Source: an uncultured Lachnospiraceae bacterium
Lineage (GTDB): Bacteria > Bacillota > Clostridia > Lachnospirales > Lachnospiraceae
DNA: 9,395 bases
Assembly (NCBI GenBank): GCA_910577765.1
Contig: CAJTOV010000147.1
Location: 1-9,395 of the forward strand
Reading direction: 5' to 3'
In this document: piece after piece, positions 1 through 5,362 of the stretch
Position numbering within the stretch: position 1 is the first letter of the stretch
Layout: every line of letters begins with the position of its first letter
The notes under the pieces: model-generated
The model's input: only the letters and a program-made list of their open reading frames with translations
Database searches by the model: none
What the model was told of the DNA's origin: nothing
Position numbers and translations under genes: made by a program

Positions 1-16
1 TTTGTCCGGTTTTCCA

Positions 17-36
17 CATCGGGCGGACGCCCGATG
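17..36. repeat. Perfect 8-bp inverted repeat (hairpin)
   Basis: The arms CATCGGGC (17-24) and GCCCGATG (29-36) are exact reverse complements around a GGAC tetraloop, giving a GC-rich hairpin. No run of T follows on either strand (CTTCTTG on the plus side), so it is not a textbook terminator. It could be the end of an upstream transcription unit outside the window or part of an intergenic repeat. Confidence 0.5.
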
Positions 37-49
37 CTTCTTGAATAGT

Positions 50-80
50 GTAACAGTTCAGATACCCCTTGAACCGTTAC
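50..80. repeat. Inverted repeat GTAACAGTTCA / TGAACCGTTAC
   Basis: The 11-bp arms at 50-60 and 70-80 match at 10 of 11 positions with a 9-nt loop. It lies about 30 bp upstream of the -35 box of the ArsR-type gene. There is no T tract, so it is a poor terminator candidate. It could be a protein-binding palindrome or a dispersed intergenic repeat; the sequence alone does not decide. Confidence 0.5.
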
Positions 81-110
81 CATTTATCCCCCATTTTCCG
101 TCCTTTCTGG

Positions 111-139
111 TTGACATCACCAGGTATTGGTGGTAGAAT
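111..139 (+). promoter_or_regulatory. Strong sigma-70/SigA-type promoter of the ArsR-type gene
   Basis: A perfect -35 hexamer TTGACA (111-116) is followed by a 17-bp spacer and the -10 hexamer TAGAAT (134-139). A TGG triplet at 131-133 supplies an extended -10 element. Transcription would start near 146, leaving a leader of about 37 nt with the ribosome binding site AAGGAGGA at 169-176. This is the clearest promoter in the window. Confidence 0.8.
118..132. promoter_or_regulatory. Candidate operator: palindrome inside the promoter spacer
   Basis: CACCA (118-122) and TGGTG (128-132) are perfect reverse complements around GGTAT. They lie wholly between the -35 and -10 boxes of the promoter for the ArsR-type gene. 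A dimeric winged-helix repressor bound here would block RNA polymerase, and ArsR-family proteins commonly repress their own promoter. The palindrome is seen in the sequence; its use as an operator is inferred. Confidence 0.45.
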
Positions 140-182
140 AAATTCAGTTTAAATTTTTCAACCAAAATAAGGAGGAACGGCT

Positions 183-515
183 ATGGTGGACGCAAAAACG
201 CTGAAGGATTATTTCCATGAATGCATGCCGCTGTTCATCGCCCTGGGGGATGAGGTGCGGCTGGGGATCATCGAATCCCTCAGCACTGCTGCCAAGAACG
301 GCCACCCGGAAGGGCTCAATGTCAACGACATCACCAGCCAGACCAATCTGTCCCGGCCCGCCATTTCCCACCATCTGAAGATCCTGAAGGATTCCGGGAT
401 CGTCAGTGTCCGGCAGTCCGGCACCTCCAACTATTACCGTCTGACCCTGCTGGAGTGCACCCACCGCCTGATGCGGCTTGGCACCATGGTGGAGGGATTC
501 TATTCGGAAAAATGA
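183..515 (+). CDS. ArsR-family winged-helix transcriptional regulator
   Basis: A 110-residue DNA-binding protein, the usual length for ArsR/SmtB repressors, which bind palindromic operators as dimers and release DNA on binding an effector. Residues 17-34 form the dimerisation helix (ALGDEVRLGIIESL). Residues 46-70 carry the helix-turn-helix (DITSQTNLS, then RPAISHHLKILKDSG), and residues 73-87 form the wing (IVSVRQSGTSNYYRL). The classical alpha-3 metal motif with paired cysteines is absent; the only cysteines are C14 and C92, so metal sensing is doubtful and the effector is unknown. The ATG has an excellent ribosome binding site, AAGGAGGA at 169-176, 6 nt upstream. It is probably transcribed alone and autoregulated through the palindrome in its promoter. 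Its targets cannot be read from the window. Confidence 0.9.
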   Translation: MVDAKTLKDYFHECMPLFIALGDEVRLGIIESLSTAAKNGHPEGLNVNDITSQTNLSRPAISHHLKILKDSGIVSVRQSGTSNYYRLTLLECTHRLMRLGTMVEGFYSEK

Positions 516-549
516 CCTGCATATTTTTTCCAAAAATGACCGATAATAT

Positions 550-681
550 GCAATGAGCACTTAGTGAATGCAAGCCGCAGGCGCAGCATGAACTTAGTGC
601 GAATGCACACCTGGACACTTAGCGAACACAAGCCGTCAGGCGCTGGGTGAGCTTAGTGACCATGGTGCCGCAATGAGCACT
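550..681. repeat. Intergenic cluster of degenerate CTTAGTG repeats bounded by a 12-bp direct repeat
   Basis: The stretch between the ArsR-type and DUF2508 genes is built of short related units. The heptamer CTTAG(T/C)G starts at 560, 593, 618 and 652. Two longer units (558-584 and 616-643) share CACTTAG-GAA, then CAAGCCG and CAGGCGC, and are offset by 58 bp. The exact 12-mer GCAATGAGCACT stands at both ends (550-561 and 670-681), exactly 120 bp apart. No open frame of note crosses it. It looks like a mosaic non-coding repeat of a kind likely to occur elsewhere in the genome; its function is unknown. Confidence 0.65.
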
Positions 682-700
682 ACTCATTTTATCATGGTCA
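657..700 (+). promoter_or_regulatory. Nested hairpin abutting the DUF2508 ribosome binding site
   Basis: The outer arms TGACCATG (657-664) and CATGGTCA (693-700) are perfect complements. Inside lies a second hairpin, AATGAG (672-677) with CTCATT (683-688) and a 5-nt loop, followed by TTTT. The outer 3' arm ends at the first base of the Shine-Dalgarno AGGAG (700-704). Folding could therefore limit ribosome access, or the inner hairpin could act as a weak terminator or attenuator. The pairing is seen; the regulatory role is inferred. Confidence 0.4.
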
Positions 701-713
701 GGAGATGGAAAAT

Positions 714-944
714 TTGAAGACAGGCTTTTTCATAAAAAGGAGACAGCCCGCTGTACTGTCCCCGGAAAATCAGGAATTGCGTGCGGAGATTGACCGCACC
801 AGAAGCAGACTGGATTCTGTGCGGAATCATTTTGAGCAGGAGGTGGACCCCACCCTGATTGACTGCTACATCTATGAGCTCAATGCCACACAGCTCCGCT
901 ACCAGTTTCTGCTGCGGCGTTTCAAGCATCTGGAGGAGGCGTAG
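714..944 (+). CDS. Small DUF2508 (YaaL-like) protein
   Basis: A protein of about 76 residues with no signal peptide or membrane span. After a basic N-terminus (KTGFFIKRRQP) comes a mostly helical region. Its C-terminal half carries the pattern I associate with DUF2508/YaaL proteins: DPTLIDCYIYELNA followed by LRYQFLLRRFKHLE. The family has no established biochemical role. An upstream ATG at 705 would give 79 residues, but the only Shine-Dalgarno (AGGAG, 700-704) touches that ATG directly. It is 9 nt from the TTG at 714, so I prefer TTG as the start. In Bacillus subtilis yaaL lies between recR and bofA; here it precedes alpha-glucan genes, which is a different setting. The repeat cluster and a hairpin lie directly upstream. 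Confidence 0.7.
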   Translation: MKTGFFIKRRQPAVLSPENQELRAEIDRTRSRLDSVRNHFEQEVDPTLIDCYIYELNATQLRYQFLLRRFKHLEEA

Positions 945-952
945 AATCTCCT

Positions 953-964
953 GCTGCCGGCAGC
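953..964. repeat. 12-bp perfect palindrome between DUF2508 and GH13 genes
   Basis: GCTGCCGGCAGC reads the same on both strands. It sits in the 56-bp gap between the two genes, about 20 bp ahead of the GH13 ribosome binding site. With no loop it would make a poor RNA hairpin, so a protein-binding site or chance in GC-rich DNA are the likelier explanations. Confidence 0.3.
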
Positions 965-981
965 CGCTTTATCACCAAATC

Positions 982-1004
982 GGGAGGAATCAATGGAATT
1001 ATGA
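982..1004 (+). promoter_or_regulatory. Ribosome binding site with a 3-codon mini-ORF overlapping the GH13 start
   Basis: GGGAGGA (982-988) is a strong Shine-Dalgarno sequence. It lies 5 nt from an ATG at 993 that opens a tiny frame, ATG GAA TTA TGA. The stop of that frame (1002-1004) overlaps the GH13 ATG (1001-1003) in an ATGA arrangement. The GH13 start itself is 13 nt from the Shine-Dalgarno core, which is longer than optimal. Ribosomes may load on the mini-ORF and reinitiate. Confidence 0.45.
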
Positions 1005-2527
1005 GCACATGGTATGAACAGGCAACTTTTTATCATATGTATCCCCTGGGAATGACCGGGGCGCCTATGGAGAACCCCCAGGGTCCGGCGGACCGGCGGT
1101 TCGGGGAGCTGGAGGCCTACATTCCCCACATGGAGAAGCTGGGCTGTACGGCTCTTTATATCGGCCCCTTGTTTGAGTCCACGTCCCACGGATATGACAC
1201 CCGGGATTACAGGATGGTGGACCGGCGGCTGGGGGACAATGATGATTTCGTCCGTTTTGTAGACGACTGCCACCGGGCCGGAATCCGTGTGGTGGTGGAC
1301 GGTGTCTTCAACCATACAGGGCGGGAGTTCTTTGCCTTCCGGGACATCCAGGAGCACCGGGAGGGGTCCCGGTACTGCGGCTGGTACCGGGGGATCAATT
1401 TCGGGTGGCAGAGTCCTCTGGGGGATTCCTTCGGGTATGACGCCTGGCAGGGACATTATGAGCTTCCCTGCCTGAATTTGCAGAATCCGGAGGTAAAGGA
1501 GTATCTGTTCGATGTGATCCGTTTCTGGATTGATACCTTTGGCATTGACGGTATCCGGCTGGACTGTGCCAATGTGCTGGATTTCCAGTTTATGAAGGAA
1601 ATGCGGGCCAGGACCGAAGAAATGAAGGCGGATTTCTGGCTTATGGGCGAAGTGATCCATGGGGATTATACCCGCTGGGTAGGACCGGAAATGCTCCATT
1701 CGGTTACCAACTACGAGCTTCACAAGAGTCTGTATTCCGGGCTCAATGACCACAATTTCTTCGAGATCGCCCACAATGTGCGGCGGCTGGAGAAGATCGG
1801 ACGGCAGCTTTATACATTCCTGGACAATCACGACGAGAACCGGATTGCCAGCAAGCTAAAGAAGAAGGAGCATCTGCCCCTTGCCCATATGCTGCTGTAT
1901 ACCCTGCCGGGTATTCCGTCTGTCTATTATGGCGGCGAGTGGGGGGTGGAGGGGATGCGTACCCCGTACAGCGATACGGAGCTGCGGCCCCATCTTCCCC
2001 TGGAAAAGGGGGAGGCCATGCACTGTGACCTGACAGAACTGGTTATCTGTCTCGGTCATATTCACGGGAGCAATGAAGCCTTTGCCGGAGGGCGTTACCA
2101 GGAGCTTATGCTGACCAACCGCCAGTATGCCTTTGCACGCCATGGGGACCGGTCGGTGATGATTACGGTGTGCAACAGCGATGACAATCCGGCCTCCTGT
2201 TCCGTGCCGGTGCCGGTAAACGGAACAGAGGCCCAGGTACTGGTGGCGTGGACACCGGAAGGAATGACAGGTCCGGGCAAAGAAGTGCCGGAGGACGGGA
2301 TTCCAGGTGAGGCGGCTCCAGGCATTGTCCGGGAAACAAACTGTACGGAAAGGGATACGGCTGGAACCGGGATTCCAGGCGATGCGGCCCCACGGGCCGG
2401 CCAGGAGACCGGCCGCGGAAACGGGAAGCACATCCCGGCAGCAGAGGTCCTTTCTGTAGAGAACGGCAGACTGAATCTTACTTTGGAGGGCAATTCCGGG
2501 ATTGTCCTGAAGATTGCGGAGGATTAA
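1001..2527 (+). CDS. Cytoplasmic GH13 alpha-amylase-family glycoside hydrolase
   Basis: A 508-residue alpha-glucan hydrolase that starts straight into the GH13 barrel (WYEQATFYHMYPLGM) with no signal peptide, so it should act inside the cell on glycogen or maltodextrins. All four GH13 regions are present: DGVFNH (100-105), GIRLD with nucleophile D188, MGEV with acid/base E217, and DNHDEN with D278. The clan motif GHYELPCLNL (151-160) and the late barrel segment PGIPSVYYGGEWG (303-315) are also intact. A beta-rich C-terminal domain follows from about residue 365. It is interrupted at about 420-485 by a low-complexity Gly/Pro/Glu insert with an internal 24-residue duplication. The exact specificity (amylase, maltodextrinase or neopullulanase type) cannot be read from the motifs. 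The gene ends 4 bp before glgB, which it probably joins in an operon, and the glgB ribosome binding site lies within its last codons. Confidence 0.9.
   Translation: MSTWYEQATFYHMYPLGMTGAPMENPQGPADRRFGELEAYIPHMEKLGCTALYIGPLFESTSHGYDTRDYRMVDRRLGDNDDFVRFVDDCHRAGIRVVVDGVFNHTGREFFAFRDIQEHREGSRYCGWYRGINFGWQSPLGDSFGYDAWQGHYELPCLNLQNPEVKEYLFDVIRFWIDTFGIDGIRLDCANVLDFQFMKEMRARTEEMKADFWLMGEVIHGDYTRWVGPEMLHSVTNYELHKSLYSGLNDHNFFEIAHNVRRLEKIGRQLYTFLDNHDENRIASKLKKKEHLPLAHMLLYTLPGIPSVYYGGEWGVEGMRTPYSDTELRPHLPLEKGEAMHCDLTELVICLGHIHGSNEAFAGGRYQELMLTNRQYAFARHGDRSVMITVCNSDDNPASCSVPVPVNGTEAQVLVAWTPEGMTGPGKEVPEDGIPGEAAPGIVRETNCTERDTAGTGIPGDAAPRAGQETGRGNGKHIPAAEVLSVENGRLNLTLEGNSGIVLKIAED
2297..2413 (+). repeat. Imperfect 72-bp in-frame duplication in the GH13 C-terminal domain
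   Basis: The 11-mer GGGATTCCAGG occurs at 2297-2307 and 2369-2379, 72 bp or exactly 24 codons apart. The encoded units begin GIPGEAAPG (from residue 433) and GIPGDAAPR (from 457), and similarity continues to (R/Q)ETN or QETG. The repeats lie in a Gly/Pro-rich insert, between the strand ending LVAWTPEG and the final strands LSVENGRLNLTLEG. This suggests tandem slippage or insertion into a surface loop. Confidence 0.55.
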
Positions 2528-2531
2528 AGGT

Positions 2532-4463
2532 ATGGCGGGGAAGAAGACAACAAAGCCGGCGGAAAAGCAGGCGGGAACAGGAATTATCACGGAGCTGGAC
2601 CGGTATCTGTTTGGTCAGGGCACCCATTATGAGATTTACGAGAAGCTGGGGGCCCATCCGGCCACGGTGGACGGGAAAAAGGGCGTACATTTTGCAGTGT
2701 GGGCGCCCCATGCGGCGTCGGTCAGTGTGGTGGGGGATTTCAACCGGTGGGATCCGGAGGCAACTCCCATGGAACTTTTGGAGACTTCGGGGATCTATGA
2801 GGTCTTTGTTCCGGGGCTGGGGACCGGGGAGCTTTACAAATTTGCCATTACCACCGGAGCCGGGAAGGTCCTTTACAAGTCGGATCCCTATGCCCGCTCC
2901 GCAGAATTCCGGCCTGGTACGGCTTCGGTTGTTGCGGATATTTCCGGTTTCCAGTGGGGGGATGACGCCTGGATGAAGAAGCGGGAAACCGTCAATCCGC
3001 GGCAGGCTGCCATGAGCATTTACGAGGTTCATATCGGGTCCTGGCGGAAGAAGAATACCGAGGAACGGGCCGGCTACTATACATACAGGGAGGCGGCCCA
3101 GGAGCTGGCAGAGTATGTCAATGATATGGGGTATACCCATGTGGAGCTGATGGGGATCGCGGAGCATCCCTTCGACGGGTCCTGGGGCTACCAGGTCACC
3201 GGATATTATGCGCCGACCTCCCGGTATGGAACGCCGGAGGAGTTCATGTATTTTGTCAACCATCTCCACAAGAAGGGGATCGGGGTGATCCTGGACTGGG
3301 TGCCGGCACATTTTCCCAAGGATGCCCACGGGCTGGCGGATTTTGACGGACAGCCGCTGTATGAGTATGCGGATTCCCGCAAGGGAGAGCACCCGGACTG
3401 GGGCACCAAGGTCTTTGACTATGAGAAGCATGAGGTGTCCAATTTCCTGATTGCCAATGCCCTTTACTGGGTGAAGGAGTTCCATGTGGACGGGCTGCGG
3501 GTGGATGCGGTGGCGTCCATGCTGTACCTGGATTATGGCCGCAAGGACGGCCAGTGGGTGGCCAACAAGTACGGCAGCAACCAGAATCTGGAGGCCATTG
3601 AGTTCTTCCGGCATCTCAACAGTATTATGGAGAAACGGGGCAGAGGCGCCATGGTAATCGCGGAGGAGTCCACGGCCTGGCCCCAGGTGACCCATGATCC
3701 TGCCGAGGGGGGACTGGGCTTTACCTTCAAGTGGAATATGGGGTGGATGCATGATTTCCTGGAGTATATGAAGCTGGACCCCTATTTCCGCAAGTACAAC
3801 CACAATAAGATGACCTTTGGCCTGACGTATTTTAACAGTGAGAATTTTATTCTGGTGCTGTCCCATGACGAGGTGGTGCACCTGAAATGTTCCATGATCA
3901 ACAAAATGCCCGGGTATCCGGCAGACAAGTTTGCCAACTTAAAGGTGGGCTACACCTACATGATGGGCCATCCGGGCAAGAAACTGATCTTCATGGGCCA
4001 GGATTTCGGACAGCTTCACGAGTGGGACGAGAAGGTGGGCCTGGACTGGTATCTGGCTGAGGAGGACGCCCACAAGGATCTCCAGAATTATGTCCGGGGC
4101 CTGCTGCATATCTACCGGAAGTATCCGGCTCTCTGGGAGTCGGACGATGACTGGGACGGCTTCCACTGGATCAATGCCAATGACAGTGACCGGAGTATTT
4201 TCAGCTTCTACCGGACTGCCCAGAGCAAGAAACAGAACCTGCTGTTTGTGTGCAATTTCACGCCCATGGCCCGGGAGGACTTCCGGGTAGGCGTGCCCAA
4301 AAAGGGTTCCTACACCCTGCTGCTGGACAGCGGGCACGGGCTCTACGGCAATGGGGAAAAGGGACCAATGTATAAGGCCGAGAAGACGGAATGTGACGGG
4401 CAGCCTTACTCCATTCCGCTGCCGCTGCCGGCTTATGGGACGGCAGTGCTGAGGTTTATGTAG
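2532..4463 (+). CDS. glgB: 1,4-alpha-glucan (glycogen) branching enzyme GlgB
   Basis: A 643-residue cytoplasmic enzyme that cuts alpha-1,4 glucan chains and rejoins them as alpha-1,6 branches during glycogen synthesis. A CBM48 module lies near residues 50-135 (HFAVWAPHAASVSVVGDFNRWD pattern, residues 53-74). The GH13 barrel follows, with DWVPAHF (255-261), GLRVD with nucleophile D325, AEEST with acid/base E378, and SHDE with D446. The late motif MPGYPADKFANLK and the segment HPGKKLIFMGQDFGQ are typical of GlgB. It is shorter than the E. coli enzyme (728 residues), as in clostridial forms lacking the extra N-terminal module. A TTG at 2514 would add six residues. I prefer ATG 2532 because GGAGG (2518-2522) lies 9 nt upstream, inside the end of the preceding gene. 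That overlap and the 4-bp gap suggest translational coupling. No other glg gene lies in the window. Confidence 0.96.
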   Translation: MAGKKTTKPAEKQAGTGIITELDRYLFGQGTHYEIYEKLGAHPATVDGKKGVHFAVWAPHAASVSVVGDFNRWDPEATPMELLETSGIYEVFVPGLGTGELYKFAITTGAGKVLYKSDPYARSAEFRPGTASVVADISGFQWGDDAWMKKRETVNPRQAAMSIYEVHIGSWRKKNTEERAGYYTYREAAQELAEYVNDMGYTHVELMGIAEHPFDGSWGYQVTGYYAPTSRYGTPEEFMYFVNHLHKKGIGVILDWVPAHFPKDAHGLADFDGQPLYEYADSRKGEHPDWGTKVFDYEKHEVSNFLIANALYWVKEFHVDGLRVDAVASMLYLDYGRKDGQWVANKYGSNQNLEAIEFFRHLNSIMEKRGRGAMVIAEESTAWPQVTHDPAEGGLGFTFKWNMGWMHDFLEYMKLDPYFRKYNHNKMTFGLTYFNSENFILVLSHDEVVHLKCSMINKMPGYPADKFANLKVGYTYMMGHPGKKLIFMGQDFGQLHEWDEKVGLDWYLAEEDAHKDLQNYVRGLLHIYRKYPALWESDDDWDGFHWINANDSDRSIFSFYRTAQSKKQNLLFVCNFTPMAREDFRVGVPKKGSYTLLLDSGHGLYGNGEKGPMYKAEKTECDGQPYSIPLPLPAYGTAVLRFM

Positions 4464-4537
4464 GAAGCTTCCACCGGACAGAGCATGCGACTGGATTCCA
4501 GATTCGCTTCCGGCTGCTTACAGATTGTTTAAACTTT

Positions 4538-4566
4538 GAACCCCGCCTTGCGGCGGGGTTCCTTTT
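4538..4566 (+). terminator. Rho-independent terminator after glgB
   Basis: GAACCCCGCC (4538-4547) pairs perfectly with GGCGGGGTTC (4552-4561) around a TTGC loop, followed by CTTTT (4562-4566). The 10-bp GC-rich stem 75 bp after the glgB stop should end the DUF2508-GH13-glgB transcript. There is no matching T tract for the minus strand. Confidence 0.85.
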
Positions 4567-4576
4567 AGTGTATACT
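4548..4576 (+). promoter_or_regulatory. Candidate promoter of the two-component operon, overlapping the terminator
   Basis: TATACT (4571-4576) is a good -10 hexamer (5 of 6). Exactly 17 bp upstream is TTGCGG (4548-4553), a -35 with only TTG conserved, lying in the loop and 3' arm of the glgB terminator. A start near 4583 would give a leader of about 76 nt before the response regulator ATG. The -10 is convincing and the -35 is weak. Confidence 0.4.
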
Positions 4577-4601
4577 GGAGCTAAGTTTTATGATCAGGCA
4601 G

Positions 4602-4633
4602 GGAATCCCCGGGCCGGCGGGGCCGGGGATTCC
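4602..4633 (+). promoter_or_regulatory. Very GC-rich hairpin in the leader of the response regulator gene
   Basis: GGAATCCCCGG (4602-4612) is the exact complement of CCGGGGATTCC (4623-4633). With a one-base bulge (G4613) the stem extends by two more pairs to a GGCGG loop. It ends 7 nt before the ribosome binding site AAAGGA (4641-4646). No T tract follows, so it is not a terminator; an mRNA-stabilising, translational or protein-binding role is possible. Confidence 0.5.
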
Positions 4634-4658
4634 GGGAAAGAAAGGAACGGTTCAGACT

Positions 4659-5354
4659 ATGCAGACAATCCTTGTATGTGATGACGACAAGCAGATCGTG
4701 GATGCCATTGACATCTATTTAACCGGAGAGGGGTTCCGGGTGCTGAAGGCTTATGACGGGTATGAGGCCCTGGAGATTCTGGAGAAGCAGTCCGCGGACT
4801 TAATGATCGTGGACGTGATGATGCCGGGGCTGGACGGAATCCGGACGACCCTTAAGGTCCGGGAGACCAGCAGCATTCCCATTATCATTCTTTCGGCCAA
4901 GTCCGAGGATACGGACAAGATTCTGGGGCTGAATATCGGCGCGGACGATTACATTTCCAAGCCCTTTAATCCCCTGGAGCTGGTGGCCCGGGTCAAGTCC
5001 CAGCTAAGGCGCTACACCCAGCTTGGCAATGTGAACCAGCAGACCGGGGACCAGATCTTTAAGTGCGGGGGGCTTACCATCAATGACGACACCAAAGAGG
5101 TGTGGGTGGATGAGGAGCCCATCAAGCTGACGCCCATTGAGTACAACATTCTGCTTCTGCTGGTGAAGAATACGGGCAAGGTGTTCTCCATCGACGAGAT
5201 CTACGAGCAGATCTGGAACGAGGAGGCCATCGGCGCGGACAATACGGTGGCCGTACACATCCGCCATATCCGGGAGAAGATCGAGATCAATCCCCGGGAG
5301 CCCCGGTACTTAAAGGTGGTCTGGGGAGTGGGCTATAAGATTGAGAAACAGTAG
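4659..5354 (+). CDS. OmpR/VanR-type DNA-binding response regulator
   Basis: A 231-residue cytoplasmic response regulator that is phosphorylated by its partner kinase and then binds promoter DNA. The receiver domain (1-115) has the acidic pair D8/D9, phospho-acceptor D52 (LMIVDVMMPGLDG), switch residue S79 (IIILSAKS) and K101 (YISKPFNP). The OmpR/PhoB winged helix (about 130-230) shows LTPIEYNILLLLVKNTGKVF and the recognition region TVAVHIRHIREKI, ending VVWGVGYKIE. An upstream ATG at 4590 would add 23 Gly/Pro-rich residues encoded by the leader hairpin. I reject it because the receiver fold begins at MQTILVCDDD and the candidate promoter would start transcription only a few bases before 4590. 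The preferred ATG has AAAGGA about 12 nt upstream, a rather long spacing. The kinase gene follows after 8 bp, so the two form an operon. Confidence 0.93.
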   Translation: MQTILVCDDDKQIVDAIDIYLTGEGFRVLKAYDGYEALEILEKQSADLMIVDVMMPGLDGIRTTLKVRETSSIPIIILSAKSEDTDKILGLNIGADDYISKPFNPLELVARVKSQLRRYTQLGNVNQQTGDQIFKCGGLTINDDTKEVWVDEEPIKLTPIEYNILLLLVKNTGKVFSIDEIYEQIWNEEAIGADNTVAVHIRHIREKIEINPREPRYLKVVWGVGYKIEKQ

Positions 5355-5362
5355 GAGCTGCC

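Noticed and set aside
518..552. Inverted repeat TGCATATT / AATATGCA with an inner ATTTTT / AAAAAT after the ArsR-type stop
   Set aside because: AT-rich and unstable, and the T run lies within the stem instead of after it, so I do not call it a terminator.
550..681. CRISPR array
   Set aside because: The repeats are degenerate, differ in length (25-34 bp spacing of a 7-mer) and have no uniform spacers; no cas gene is nearby.
899..1831. Minus-strand open frame of 310 codons opposite the GH13 gene
   Set aside because: It lies antisense to a gene with all GH13 motifs, shows no recognisable domain, and its Pro/His/Ile-rich composition is typical of antisense frames in GC-rich coding DNA.
2478..3881. 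Minus-strand open frame of 467 codons opposite glgB
   Set aside because: glgB on the plus strand is unambiguous. The antisense frame has no family signature, and its length follows from the low stop-codon frequency in GC-rich DNA.
4590..4658. Upstream ATG as the start of the response regulator
   Set aside because: It would add a Gly/Pro-rich tail encoded by a hairpin, and receiver domains normally begin right at the MQTILVCDDD position; it is kept only as an open question in the findings.
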